Below are positions 12,127 to 19,937 of a stretch of 33,849 nt of DNA, piece after piece. The DNA lies in assembly GCA_945900735.1 (NCBI GenBank), contig CAMDJX010000008.1:1-33849 (forward strand), written 5' to 3'. The notes beneath the pieces were generated by a model. That model was not told the DNA's origin. It saw nothing but the letters and a program-made list of their open reading frames with translations, and ran no database searches. Each line of letters opens with the position of its first letter. Positions within the stretch are counted from its first letter, which is position 1. This DNA comes from Acidimicrobium ferrooxidans DSM 10331. GTDB lineage: Bacteria > Actinomycetota > Acidimicrobiia > Acidimicrobiales > Ilumatobacteraceae. The position numbers were made by a program, and so were the translations under genes.

Positions 12127-12200
12127 GTCTTTTCTCCTATTTTTCTGTATTGATCGTGATTAGTGGGTTGATGTGATTAATGGTTTCTTGAACGTGGCAA

Positions 12201-12731
12201 TTACGCCGCATCCTTCGATTCGATGAGCGCCTTGATGCCGTAGGCAACCTTGCGCATTGGTGCTTGGAGCAAGTTGGCCGTCTTGTTGAGCGGCGCCTGC
12301 AACATGCCTGCGAACTGGGCAAGCAGCACTTCGCGTGGTGGCAAGTCGGCAAGTGCCTTCAGCTCGACGGCGCTAACCGTCTTTCCGCCGACAACGCCGC
12401 CTTTGAGCACCAACAATGGGTTGGTCTTGGCGTGATCGCGCAAGGCCTTGGCGGCTGCCGAAGCATCGCCCTTAACAAACGTGATGGCCGTTGGGCCAAC
12501 GAGGAACTGAGACAAGCCTTCGAAACCGGCTTCTTGTGCTGCGCGGCTTGCAAGCGTGTTCTTGTACACCTTGTATTCGGCGCCAAGCGGGCGCAATGCG
12601 CGACGCAATGTGGCGAGCGATCCTACGGACAAGCCGCGGTATTCGGTGATCAGTGCTGCATCGACGCCCGAAAGCATCTGCTTAACTTCAGTAACGACTG
12701 CTGCCTTTGCGGCATTTGGTGTTGTTGCCAT
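12201..12731 (-). CDS. rplJ: 50S ribosomal protein L10
   Basis: L10 anchors the L12 dimers to 23S rRNA and usually represses its own operon by binding the leader. The 176-residue protein shows the N-terminal rRNA-binding fold (VVTEVKQMLSGVDAALITEYRG is cut here only by the writing limit, residues about 14-35; then LRRALRPLGAEYKVYKNTLA). The C-terminal helix that binds L12 is at about 150-170 (KTANLLQAPMRKVAYGIKAL). AAGGTCAAC precedes ATG 12731. Unusually, it is not directly behind rplA: three sugar-metabolism genes and a 264-base leader intervene. Confidence 0.97.
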   Translation of the reverse strand: MATTPNAAKAAVVTEVKQMLSGVDAALITEYRGLSVGSLATLRRALRPLGAEYKVYKNTLASRAAQEAGFEGLSQFLVGPTAITFVKGDASAAAKALRDHAKTNPLLVLKGGVVGGKTVSAVELKALADLPPREVLLAQFAGMLQAPLNKTANLLQAPMRKVAYGIKALIESKDAA

Positions 12732-12796
12732 GTTGACCTTGTTTCCTAGAGATTGTTATGAAAAGCGCGAGTGTTCGTTGAGACTCGAAACGAACC

Positions 12797-12857
12797 CTTC
12801 AAGCGCCGCGACCCGCTTTAATGGCGGTCGCGCTCTGGAAGCATTCACCTCGTCTGG
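12797..12857 (-). promoter_or_regulatory. Probable L10 leader (rplJL autoregulation)
   Basis: The 264 bases ahead of rplJ (12732-12995) have no gene but contain structure. Read on the minus strand, CCAGACGAGGTG (12846-12857) resembles the conserved part of bacterial L10-leader RNAs. It is followed by a stem of CTTCC/GGAAG-type outer pairs and GCGACC (12826-12831) pairing with GGTCGC (12808-12813). Further downstream GTTCGTT/AACGAAC (12773-12795) can form a second hairpin that competes with a CGAGT/ACTCG pairing. This suggests L10-dependent control of rplJL. A promoter for rplJ must also lie here or upstream, but I could not place it. Confidence 0.5.
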
Positions 12858-12995
12858 ATATTTACTCACTTCGCAAATGCTTGTGAACCAGATGTCTATG
12901 GCGAGCAACTCTCACTGGTGGTGAGTGTTGTTATGTAGATCGGTCAGGCTAGCGGGGTGGTTTGGGCTTACCAACTGGGCTAACTGCGAAAACGG

Positions 12996-13730
12996 CTATT
13001 TCCGTAAAATTCGCTTTTCACCTAACAAAACCCTTACCGCTGCAGAGGAGTAGGTCCATACCATCTTCAAATAGTTCGACTTTGAACTGCCCGATGTCCT
13101 AAGTGTGTAATGGGTCGGTATCTCGACAACAGAGGCACCCGAACGCTGGGCAAAATAAAGCAACCTAATGAAGTAATCGCCGTATCCAAAGAAGATCTTT
13201 TCTTGGGGCAGTTTGTTAAGAACCGAACGCCGAACTACAAAAAATCCCGCCAAGTTGTCCTGAATTTGAGTGCCGAGCAGAATTCGAACCCACAGATTGA
13301 AAACAAAGCTGCTGAAATAGTGCGCTTTATCTTGCATTGATCCACCAGCAGCGAAACGAGACGCGCTCACCAGGTCGAATCGCTCGCAAACATGGACCAT
13401 GTCTGGAATTTGGGCTGGGTTATGCGTGAGGTCTGCATCTAGCCCGACGACGACATCAGATGTTGCCAATTTCATTCCATGCCCGACAGCAGATCCGAGC
13501 CCCCTGCCTTCAGTTCGCTTAACTATCCTGACCCGCCCATCTCCTGCAAAACGATCCATTGCGATCTGTGCCGTACCATCTGGGCTTGAGTCGTCTACGA
13601 CGATTACTTCGATCTCATACTTTTCACCAACATGCTGAACTATTTGTTCAATCAACGGAACTATGTTTCCCGCCTCGTTGTATGTGGGAATTACCACTGT
13701 CACCGAACTGATTTCAAAAATGTTGCTCAC
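12996..13730 (-). CDS. GT2 glycosyltransferase, dolichyl/polyprenyl-phosphate mannosyltransferase (DPM1) type
   Basis: A 244-residue soluble family-2 glycosyltransferase. The start VTVVIPTYNEAGNIVPLIEQ gives the nucleotide-binding strand, VVDDSSPDGT the first acidic site and GLDADLTHNPAQIP (about 93-106) the DXD-type metal site. GRGLGSAVGHGM and a late FGYGDYF segment also fit DPM1-like enzymes that move a sugar from GDP or UDP to polyprenyl phosphate. No membrane domain follows, so it is the short form. Its ATG overlaps the stop of the aminotransferase gene by 4 bases (ATGA), so the two are translationally coupled. It closes a three-gene cassette between rplA and rplJ. The donor sugar is unknown. 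Confidence 0.85.
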   Translation of the reverse strand: MSNIFEISSVTVVIPTYNEAGNIVPLIEQIVQHVGEKYEIEVIVVDDSSPDGTAQIAMDRFAGDGRVRIVKRTEGRGLGSAVGHGMKLATSDVVVGLDADLTHNPAQIPDMVHVCERFDLVSASRFAAGGSMQDKAHYFSSFVFNLWVRILLGTQIQDNLAGFFVVRRSVLNKLPQEKIFFGYGDYFIRLLYFAQRSGASVVEIPTHYTLRTSGSSKSNYLKMVWTYSSAAVRVLLGEKRILRK

Positions 13731-14863
13731 GACTGTCGATCAAACTTCGTTATTGCGTTACATACCCTCTTCACTTGTTCTCTCTCAAGCCCAATGTATG
13801 TTGGAAGACTCAAAACATTCTTGGCGAGGCGATCACTCACAGGCGAATCTGATTTATAGGCACCGAACATTGGCATCTCGTTGGGTGAATAAAACCCATT
13901 TCTGCATTCAATACCATCATCCTTCAGAGCCCCGAGCAACCAATCTCTTCCCGCTGGAAAATGACCTTCTTGTATCTCGATTGCAACAGCCCAGATCAAC
14001 GGATCTACCTGTCCGGAAAATTGCTGTTGCTTCACCGCTTTAACATCGCCTAGTTCTTCTTCATACCACCGCGCGATTTCTTTTTTTGCCCCAACGATCT
14101 CATCCCAATACTTAATCTGTGCACAACCTATAGCTGCTAGCAAATTGCTCAAACGGAGATTGTGTCCTGGAAGGTCGTGCCAATATTTTGTTTTGATTGA
14201 ACCATATGTACGTATCGACCTGAGTTTTTCGCTAATTTCAGGATTGGCGCAAACAATAATTCCTCCCTCGCCCGTGGTTATCGTCTTTACGGCGTGGAAA
14301 CTATAGAAGCCAACTTCCGCAATGGTTCCGGCGGATTTTCCGTTCAATTTAGAACCAAGCGCTTCAGCCGCATCTTCAATCAGCGTGATGTTTCTTCCTC
14401 TCAGCACTTTTTGAATCTCTACTATGTCGCACATACCGCCATACGTGTGCACTGCTACAACAGCCCTCGTTCGCGGCGAAAGAACCTTTTCTATTGACTC
14501 CGCAGTTACGCAGTAAGTATCGCCATCGACGTCTGCAAAAACTGGAGTAAGTCCTAGTTGGATCGCAACAAGTGCTGCTGCTTGATAGCAAAAAGCGGGC
14601 ACAACAATTTCGTCGCCGTGTTGAAGTCCGAGTGCAAGAAGAATGCAGTGAATTGCAGCACCTCCATTTGAAACAGCGATTGCATCATGCTGTTCCTTGC
14701 TCGTACCCAATAACTCGAGGAAGTCGTTCTCGAGTTGCTGAATGTAACTTCCCGTGGAAATCCAACCGCTCCTAAGAGCATCAACCATGTACTGCTCTTC
14801 CAAGCCCCAAAACTTCGGCTGAGCGTAGGGAATCATCGATTGGTTACTTGAATTCACATCCAC
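13727..14863 (-). CDS. DegT/DnrJ/EryC1/StrS-family sugar aminotransferase (PLP), perosamine-synthase-like
   Basis: These enzymes transaminate NDP-4-keto or NDP-3-keto sugars. The 378-residue length is normal. The N terminus MIPYAQPKFWGLEEQYMVDA with SGWISTG is typical of the WecE/RfbE (GDP-perosamine synthase) branch. PLP-site residues visible are NGGAAIH near 66-72, D164 in LIEDAAEALG and the Schiff-base lysine K193 in YSFHAVKTITTGEGG. It starts 15 bases after the GNAT gene and overlaps the downstream GT2 by 4 bases. The role is probably to make an amino-sugar nucleotide that the neighbouring acetyltransferase acylates. The exact substrate cannot be read from sequence. The gene looks more A/T-rich than the ribosomal genes around it, hinting at acquisition. 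Confidence 0.88.
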   Translation of the reverse strand: MDVNSSNQSMIPYAQPKFWGLEEQYMVDALRSGWISTGSYIQQLENDFLELLGTSKEQHDAIAVSNGGAAIHCILLALGLQHGDEIVVPAFCYQAAALVAIQLGLTPVFADVDGDTYCVTAESIEKVLSPRTRAVVAVHTYGGMCDIVEIQKVLRGRNITLIEDAAEALGSKLNGKSAGTIAEVGFYSFHAVKTITTGEGGIIVCANPEISEKLRSIRTYGSIKTKYWHDLPGHNLRLSNLLAAIGCAQIKYWDEIVGAKKEIARWYEEELGDVKAVKQQQFSGQVDPLIWAVAIEIQEGHFPAGRDWLLGALKDDGIECRNGFYSPNEMPMFGAYKSDSPVSDRLAKNVLSLPTYIGLEREQVKRVCNAITKFDRQS

Positions 14864-14878
14864 AACAATAACCCGAGG

Positions 14879-15496
14879 TCAAAAGTTAGAAGTGACTCGT
14901 GATTTAAGTAGGCCCACCATGTCTTCTGTTGCATGTTTGACGGTAAACCTGCGGATAAATCCGTTGGATTCGTAGAAGGTTATTGCTCTCAGGTTTGACT
15001 GCGTTGTCCATACAAGACATTCATTAACCCCCCACGTAACGAGCTCAATTTCGAGGGCCTGTACCAAAGATCTCCCTATTCCCTCTTTCCGGCAGCCTGG
15101 ATGAACAGCAAGGGAAAGTAACTGTGAATGTGGGGTGGGTTCATCATGCTTTGTTTTTAGAAGAACCTTCAACACTGATATTGCTCCAGCAATCACCCCG
15201 GGCTTGGTAATTGACCTTATGCCTACTGCAATCAACGGAAGAAGTCCGTGCGACAAGACCCATCGGAACATCTTTTTGTCATCAGCACATCCAGTGATAA
15301 AGCCCTTTAGGTTTCCGCTATCTTCGCTTACCCAAATACCGCAATGAGGAGCCTGCGAAATATAGCGATACAGAACAGCTAAGAAATCTTCACCCAATAT
15401 TGAAAGAACGCCGCCAGGTATCTCATTGCAGTGCAAGCTGGCGACGGCCTTAAAACGCGCCGTCTCAGACTTATTCAGTCTCTCAACTTTGCTCAT
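14879..15496 (-). CDS. GNAT-family N-acetyltransferase
   Basis: A 205-residue GNAT-fold protein. The acetyl-CoA pyrophosphate loop is SLAVHPGCRKEGIGRSLVQA (about 128-147, with R136, G139 and G141). The C-terminal motif B NLRAITFYESNGF is at about 168-180. A hydrophobic, basic stretch near 84-114 is unusual for a soluble GNAT and could form a membrane-facing helix. It starts only 20 bases after the rplA stop on the same strand, and no terminator is visible between, so it is probably read through from rplK-rplA. Next to a sugar aminotransferase, N-acylation of an amino-sugar is the best guess. A protein or small-molecule target is possible. Confidence 0.78.
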   Translation of the reverse strand: MSKVERLNKSETARFKAVASLHCNEIPGGVLSILGEDFLAVLYRYISQAPHCGIWVSEDSGNLKGFITGCADDKKMFRWVLSHGLLPLIAVGIRSITKPGVIAGAISVLKVLLKTKHDEPTPHSQLLSLAVHPGCRKEGIGRSLVQALEIELVTWGVNECLVWTTQSNLRAITFYESNGFIRRFTVKHATEDMVGLLKSRVTSNF

Positions 15497-15516
15497 TGGA
15501 GATTTATACCGAGAAG

Positions 15517-16203
15517 TTAGAAGGCGCTGATGTCGATCTTGACGCCGGGCCCCATGGTGGAGGAAACGCCGACCTTCTTGATGTACTTGCCCTTGGCCGA
15601 GGCCGGACGGGCGCGCTGAAGTTCTTCGATCACTGCTTTGAAGTTGGCTTCAATGGCTGGCAAATCGAAACTGACCTTGCCGATTGGTACTTGCACGTTG
15701 CCGTAACGGTCGGTGCGGTACTCCACTTTTCCACCCTTAAATTCGGTGACTGCGCGAGCGACGTCTTGGGTCACGGTGCCGGTCTTTGGGTTTGGCATCA
15801 AGCCACGTGGTCCCAATGCGCGGCCCAACTTACCCACCATTGGCATCAAGTCTGGGGTGGAAATGGCGATGTCGAAATCCATTTTTCCGCCTTCAATTGC
15901 TGCGGCGAGGTCGTCGGTGCCAACGATGTCGGCGCCTGCGTCGCGTGCTGCTTGGGCTGCTTCGCCTGCTGCGAACACGGCTACGCGCACGGTCTTGCCG
16001 GTGCCTGATGGCAATGCGACGGTTCCGCGAACGGCTTGTTCGGCTTTGCGTGGGTCGAGGCCCAAACGAACGGCGAGTTCGATGGTCTCATCAAACTTGG
16101 CCGAGGCCATTGCCTTCACCTTGGTGATTGCGTCGGTGGACGAATACAACGTGTCGATGTCGTACGTTGCTGCTGCTGCTTTGTATTTCTTACCTTGTGG
16201 CAT
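15517..16203 (-). CDS. rplA: 50S ribosomal protein L1
   Basis: L1 forms the mobile E-site stalk on 23S rRNA and in many bacteria represses its own mRNA. The 228 residues are standard. Domain I holds KFDETIELAVRLGLDPRKAE and TVALPSGTGKTVRVAVFA. Domain II carries DLMPMVGKLGRALGPRGLMP near 130-150. The chain returns to domain I with KGKYIKKVGVSSTMGPGVKI at the C terminus. ATG at 16203 has a strong GAGGGAGG site. It follows rplK by 74 bases. Normally rplJ would come next in many bacteria; here a sugar cassette follows. Confidence 0.97.
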   Translation of the reverse strand: MPQGKKYKAAAATYDIDTLYSSTDAITKVKAMASAKFDETIELAVRLGLDPRKAEQAVRGTVALPSGTGKTVRVAVFAAGEAAQAARDAGADIVGTDDLAAAIEGGKMDFDIAISTPDLMPMVGKLGRALGPRGLMPNPKTGTVTQDVARAVTEFKGGKVEYRTDRYGNVQVPIGKVSFDLPAIEANFKAVIEELQRARPASAKGKYIKKVGVSSTMGPGVKIDISAF

Positions 16204-16277
16204 AAAGCCTCCCTCATTGTTATGTCGATCTTGCGAGGTAATCCAGATCAGACGTTGTTGTTTAGAGAACTAAATGA

Positions 16278-16706
16278 TCAGCCGACGACGCTGAGTCCCA
16301 TGCTGCGTGCGGTGCCGCGAACTTGCATTTTTGCGGCTTCCATGTCGTTGGCGTTCAAGTCTGGCATCTTGATCTTGGCAACTTCTTCGATGTCTTTCTC
16401 GGTTACCGAACCACACACTTCTTTGCCTGGGTTCTTAGCAGCCTTGTCCAAACCGGCCTTCTGACGAAGCAGAACTGGTGTTGGTGGTGTCTTCAGAACG
16501 AAGGTGAACGTGCGGTCTTCGTAGATGGTGATGTCGACAGGAATGATGGTGCCGACTTGTGCTTCGGTTGCAGCGTTGTACTGCTTCACGAAGTCCATGA
16601 TTTGGATGCCGTGTGGCCCCAATGCGGTACCAACTGGTGGGGCTGGTGTTGCCTTACCTGCTGGAATTTGAATCTTGACGATTGCTGCGACGTCTTTTTT
16701 TGCCAT
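16278..16706 (-). CDS. rplK: 50S ribosomal protein L11
   Basis: L11 binds the GTPase-associated centre of 23S rRNA and is the contact point for thiopeptides and RelA-type sensing. The 142-residue protein starts [20 protein letters not shown]. It has the proline-rich N-terminal switch [13 protein letters not shown] and the RNA-binding C-terminal domain with [20 protein letters not shown] and the final [13 protein letters not shown]. It follows nusG by 30 bases and precedes rplA by 74. All landmarks are intact. Confidence 0.97.
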   Translation of the reverse strand: MAKKDVAAIVKIQIPAGKATPAPPVGTALGPHGIQIMDFVKQYNAATEAQVGTIIPVDITIYEDRTFTFVLKTPPTPVLLRQKAGLDKAAKNPGKEVCGSVTEKDIEEVAKIKMPDLNANDMEAAKMQVRGTARSMGLSVVG

Positions 16707-16736
16707 GACGGGTGTTCTTTCTTTTCGAGTTCGTTG

Positions 16737-17411
16737 TTAGAGCTTGGCTACTTGGCTGAAGTCCATCTCGACCAAGGTCTCGCGACCGAAGATGTTGACG
16801 AGAACTTTCAGCTTCATGTGATCTGGGTTGATTTCGGCGACCTGGCCGGAGAAGTCGGCAAATGGGCCTTCCTTCACGCGTACGCCTTCGCCAACTTCGT
16901 ATTCCAACTTCGGTGCTTTGCGCTTCGGCGCTTCTTGGCCGTCGCCCTTTGCCGAAAGGAACGTTTCAACTTCTTTGCGCGACAACGGTGTTGGCTTCTG
17001 GCCCTTTTGGCTTTGGCCAACGAAACCCGTGACGCCTGGTGTGTTGCGAATGCAGAACCATGTGTCGTCGTCCATGTCGCAACGAACAAGCAGGTATCCA
17101 GGGAAAACTTTCTTCTGAACGGTCTGTTTGCGGCCGCCCTTAAATTCGACAACGTCTTCCATTGGGATAACGATTTCGTAAATGCGATCTTCGATGTGCA
17201 TTGATGCAATACGAGCATTCATGCTCTGCTGCACTTTCTTTTCGTAGCCGCTCTGCGAATGCACTACGTACCACTGGCCAGGGCGCAACCAAGGGCGATC
17301 AATTTCTACGTCGTCGCTATCCTCGCCGTCGGTGAGATCGAAGGCGACGTCGGGCGCGACCGTGTCGGTCGTGTCGATGTTTTCTTCAGTGAGGGTTGCG
17401 TCATCAGTCAT
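16737..17411 (-). CDS. nusG: Transcription termination/antitermination factor NusG
   Basis: NusG binds RNA polymerase and couples it to Rho or ribosomal S10. The 224-residue form has an acidic N-terminal extension (about 1-40, rich in D, E and T), as is common in actinobacteria. The NGN domain begins PGQWYVVHSQSGYEKKVQQ and includes VFPGYLLVRCDMDDDTW and NTPGVTGFVG. The C-terminal KOW domain holds GEGVRVKEGPFADFSGQVAE. The linker (about 150-168) is rich in Lys and Ala. It follows secE by about 22 bases and precedes rplK. Confidence 0.97.
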   Translation of the reverse strand: MTDDATLTEENIDTTDTVAPDVAFDLTDGEDSDDVEIDRPWLRPGQWYVVHSQSGYEKKVQQSMNARIASMHIEDRIYEIVIPMEDVVEFKGGRKQTVQKKVFPGYLLVRCDMDDDTWFCIRNTPGVTGFVGQSQKGQKPTPLSRKEVETFLSAKGDGQEAPKRKAPKLEYEVGEGVRVKEGPFADFSGQVAEINPDHMKLKVLVNIFGRETLVEMDFSQVAKL

Positions 17412-17433
17412 AATTCAGCCGTTCGGTGCGGGG

Positions 17434-17739
17434 TCAGTCCTTGTAAAGCCAGCCAGAAAGTATGCCAAAGACTGCATCCAATCCACCCACAAATGCCGTA
17501 ACAACTACAACAGTGGTTAAAACAATGATGGAATAGCGGCGAATCTCTGGCCATTTCGGCCAGGCCACCTTGCGCATCTCATCGCGAACTTCGCGAATGT
17601 ACTTGGCAGGGCTGGTGCGCTCTTTCTTGGCCTGTGCAGCAACAGTGGGCCGGGGTTGGCGAATAGGCGCACCCTGGTCGTTGACGGCGCCCATCTTTTT
17701 CATGGAGCGCTTCTGTTGGCGATTGAGATCCATTGACAT
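17434..17739 (-). CDS. secE: Preprotein translocase subunit SecE
   Basis: SecE clamps the SecY channel in the membrane. The 101-residue protein is the single-span type. A basic cytosolic N terminus (RQQKRSMKKMG, about 8-18) is followed by the conserved amphipathic segment YIREVRDEMRKVAWPKWPEI (about 47-66) and then one transmembrane helix (about 69-98). The nearby second Met (MDL) is an alternative start two codons in. It lies 52 bases after tRNA-Trp and directly before nusG, the classic arrangement. Confidence 0.95.
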   Translation of the reverse strand: MSMDLNRQQKRSMKKMGAVNDQGAPIRQPRPTVAAQAKKERTSPAKYIREVRDEMRKVAWPKWPEIRRYSIIVLTTVVVVTAFVGGLDAVFGILSGWLYKD

Positions 17740-17791
17740 AGCGGGTTTTTAGCCTATCGGCGGCTTTACCCCAGATGGATGGGGATATTTG

Positions 17792-17864
17792 CAGGGCAGG
17801 AGGGATTTGAACCCCCGACCATCGGTTTTGGAGACCGGCGCTCTACCAACTGAGCTACTGCCCT
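17792..17864 (-). tRNA. trpT: tRNA-Trp (CCA anticodon)
   Basis: A full cloverleaf on the minus strand has acceptor AGGGCAG/CTGCCCT, discriminator G (expected for Trp), anticodon loop CTCCAAA reading CCA, and T-loop TTCAAAT. The top pair of the anticodon stem is a C-A mismatch at 27-43. The 3' CCA is not encoded. It stands just upstream of secE, the usual actinobacterial place for tRNA-Trp. Confidence 0.95.
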
Positions 17865-17917
17865 ATATAAATAAGGAAAGTAGAGGTTACCAGCGGCAAG
17901 TAGCACCCGCTATTGGA

Positions 17918-19666
17918 CTATTCGGGAAGAAGCGTCATCTCCGATGGCAGCCCGCTGCCAACGATCTGGGCCTTGTCCATCTTGTACACCTTGGTGCAAT
18001 AACTCACGGTTGTTGTTCGGTGGGCAATGATCACGATGGTTTTGGTTCCGAGTAGCTCTTTCACCGCATCCATCACCCCTTGCTCCGTCTCGGTATCCAG
18101 CGACGAGGTTGCCTCGTCCAGTACCAAAATCTCGGGGTCGTTGTACAGAGCACGGGCAATGCCAATGCGTTGACGCTGCCCACCAGACAAGCGCACCCCG
18201 CGCTCGCCAACAATGGTGTTTATGCCATCTGGCAACGTGGCAACAAATTCGTCCAACTGAGCAGCCTTTATCGAGCGCGCTACCGCGTCATGATCGACCA
18301 TGTCGTCGGGCAGGCCGAAGGCAACGTTTCGCGCCAATGTGTCGTCCACCAAGTAAATGGTTTGCGGCACGTAGCCAATATGGTCCTGCCAAGACCGAAG
18401 ATTGTTCTGGATGTCGACGCCATCAACCAATACTTCTCCCGCAGTGGGTTGCAATAAGCCAAGCAGGATGTCCACAAGTGTGCTCTTGCCTGCCCCGCTG
18501 TGGCCAATGATCCCAACGGCCTCACCTTTGCCAATGCAGAACGAAATGTCATCGTTTGCGCTGCCTGCAGCATTGGAATACTTGAAACTCACATTGTTAA
18601 AACAAACCGAAGTAGTGAATTTGATTTCGGTTCCTACCTTTGGTGTCTCCGACACAGACAACTGCAGATCGTCAAAAACCGATTGAATTATCGGCTTGCT
18701 ATAGCCAAGTGTCTGAACACTTGCCATAATTCGGTTTATCGACGGAATGATGCGAAATGACGTTGCTGCGAATAGGCCAAGAACGGGAAGTATCTGAGAG
18801 ACAGAGTCACCAGAGCCGATCATTGCAAGCACCAGAACAACCAGCCCCACAATCGCTAGTAATTCAAGCCACAGTCGAGGAATTATTTGCAGCATCATGA
18901 ATCGGCGGTCTACTTCCATGCTTGCATTCACGCTCTTCTTGTGCTCTTCCAAAAACAACTGTTCACGACCCATGATCTTCACTTCTTTAGCGCCCCCCAA
19001 GCCTTGCTGAAGGTGCTTGAGTACCAGTCGGGATTCAATCTTTTTTGCGATTCCCCAATCGTGAATTCGCTTACGCGTGGAGAATTGGAACAACACACTG
19101 GCGGCTGCGAACAAAACGAAGACACAAAGAGTGCCGATCGGCTCGACGAGAAGAAGCAGTACAAACATGCCCGATGCAATCAGGCCATCCGTGAGTAACA
19201 CCAGAAGTGGTTCGAGCCCACCGCTGACAATGGTGCGACCATTTTCGGCATTGGTGATCAACGTTGAAGAGTTGTGATCTAAATGAAATGAATACGGTTG
19301 GCGAAGGTACCGTTGAAAAATCTCGTTCGATAGCCGAGCCTTTGCTTTGTTCAGAAAGGCACGCTGCACCCAGTTGCTGTAGTACGTGAAAACTGCCTTA
19401 ACTAGGTAGACAAGCAGGATGAAAAGAACACCAACCACAAGTATCTCTTGTTGCGACGGCTGCCCTAGTTGCGAATAGAGCGAGGGAAATTTGGTGGCGT
19501 AGTCGTCTTGAGTGAGCAACCCCATGAACGGAATGATCAAGCCCAAGCTGAGCAACTCGAGGATCATGCCGATTAAGACAAGAACCCAAACAAAAAACAG
19601 CTTTCTTCGCTCACCTGCTGCCAGAGCCCGCCATACCATTTTTGGAATTGGCAAATCTCTCACCAT
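17918..19666 (-). CDS. ABC transporter with fused membrane and ATPase domains, PglK/MsbA-like lipid-linked glycan flippase
   Basis: The 582-residue half-transporter has an N-terminal six-helix exporter domain (hydrophobic segments near 23-50, 75-95, 160-195 and 262-310). The nucleotide-binding domain has Walker A GHSGAGKST (388-396), Q-loop YVPQ (432-435), signature LSGGQ (493-497), Walker B ILVLDE (513-518) and switch His549. The KEVKIMGRE segment between helices 4 and 5 and the DNLAR-like VDDTLARNVAFG region resemble flippases of the PglK/WlaB group, which export lipid-linked oligosaccharides. A multidrug or lipid exporter is the alternative. ATG 19666 has AAGGAA upstream. It sits between tRNA-Met and tRNA-Trp, where other actinobacteria often have rpmG. 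Confidence 0.85.
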   Translation of the reverse strand: MVRDLPIPKMVWRALAAGERRKLFFVWVLVLIGMILELLSLGLIIPFMGLLTQDDYATKFPSLYSQLGQPSQQEILVVGVLFILLVYLVKAVFTYYSNWVQRAFLNKAKARLSNEIFQRYLRQPYSFHLDHNSSTLITNAENGRTIVSGGLEPLLVLLTDGLIASGMFVLLLLVEPIGTLCVFVLFAAASVLFQFSTRKRIHDWGIAKKIESRLVLKHLQQGLGGAKEVKIMGREQLFLEEHKKSVNASMEVDRRFMMLQIIPRLWLELLAIVGLVVLVLAMIGSGDSVSQILPVLGLFAATSFRIIPSINRIMASVQTLGYSKPIIQSVFDDLQLSVSETPKVGTEIKFTTSVCFNNVSFKYSNAAGSANDDISFCIGKGEAVGIIGHSGAGKSTLVDILLGLLQPTAGEVLVDGVDIQNNLRSWQDHIGYVPQTIYLVDDTLARNVAFGLPDDMVDHDAVARSIKAAQLDEFVATLPDGINTIVGERGVRLSGGQRQRIGIARALYNDPEILVLDEATSSLDTETEQGVMDAVKELLGTKTIVIIAHRTTTVSYCTKVYKMDKAQIVGSGLPSEMTLLPE

Positions 19667-19707
19667 CAGATTCTATTCCTTACCGTCAGAACCAAATTGC
19701 TCTCTTG

Positions 19708-19781
19708 TAGCGGCGACCGGATTCGAACCGGTGACCTTCCGATTATGAGCCGGATGCTCTCACCAACTGAGCTACGCCGCC
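19708..19781 (-). tRNA. tRNA-Met, elongator type (CAT anticodon)
   Basis: The cloverleaf has acceptor GGCGGCG/CGCCGCT (first pair G-T), anticodon loop CTCATAA reading CAT, T-stem ACCGG/CCGGT and discriminator A. It lacks the unpaired position 1-72 and the three G-C pairs in the anticodon stem that mark initiator tRNA, so it is an elongator. A CAU tRNA modified to lysidine (Ile2) cannot be excluded by sequence alone. CCA is not encoded. Confidence 0.9.
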
Positions 19782-19790
19782 GTAACTACG

Positions 19791-19863
19791 AGCCCTCTGC
19801 GGGAATCGAACCCGCCACCTCTTCCTTACCATGGAAGTGCTCTACCGAATGAGCTAAGAGGGC
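19791..19863 (-). tRNA. tRNA-Thr (GGT anticodon)
   Basis: All stems pair: acceptor GCCCTCT/AGAGGGC, anticodon stem CTTCC/GGAAG around ATGGTAA (anticodon GGT) and T-stem GCGGG/CCCGC. It lies 9 bases before tRNA-Met on the same strand and probably shares a transcript with it. Confidence 0.95.
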
Positions 19864-19937
19864 ATATCTTCGGTTGCCCGAAGCGGTTGAAATGCTATCG
19901 GAGTAACAGAATGACTCGGTCAGCACTTTGTTGTACA

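Noticed and set aside
19868-19883. CTTCGG/CCGAAG hairpin between tRNA-Thr and tRNA-Tyr as a terminator
   Set aside because: No T-run follows on either strand and it lies inside a tRNA array likely to be cotranscribed.
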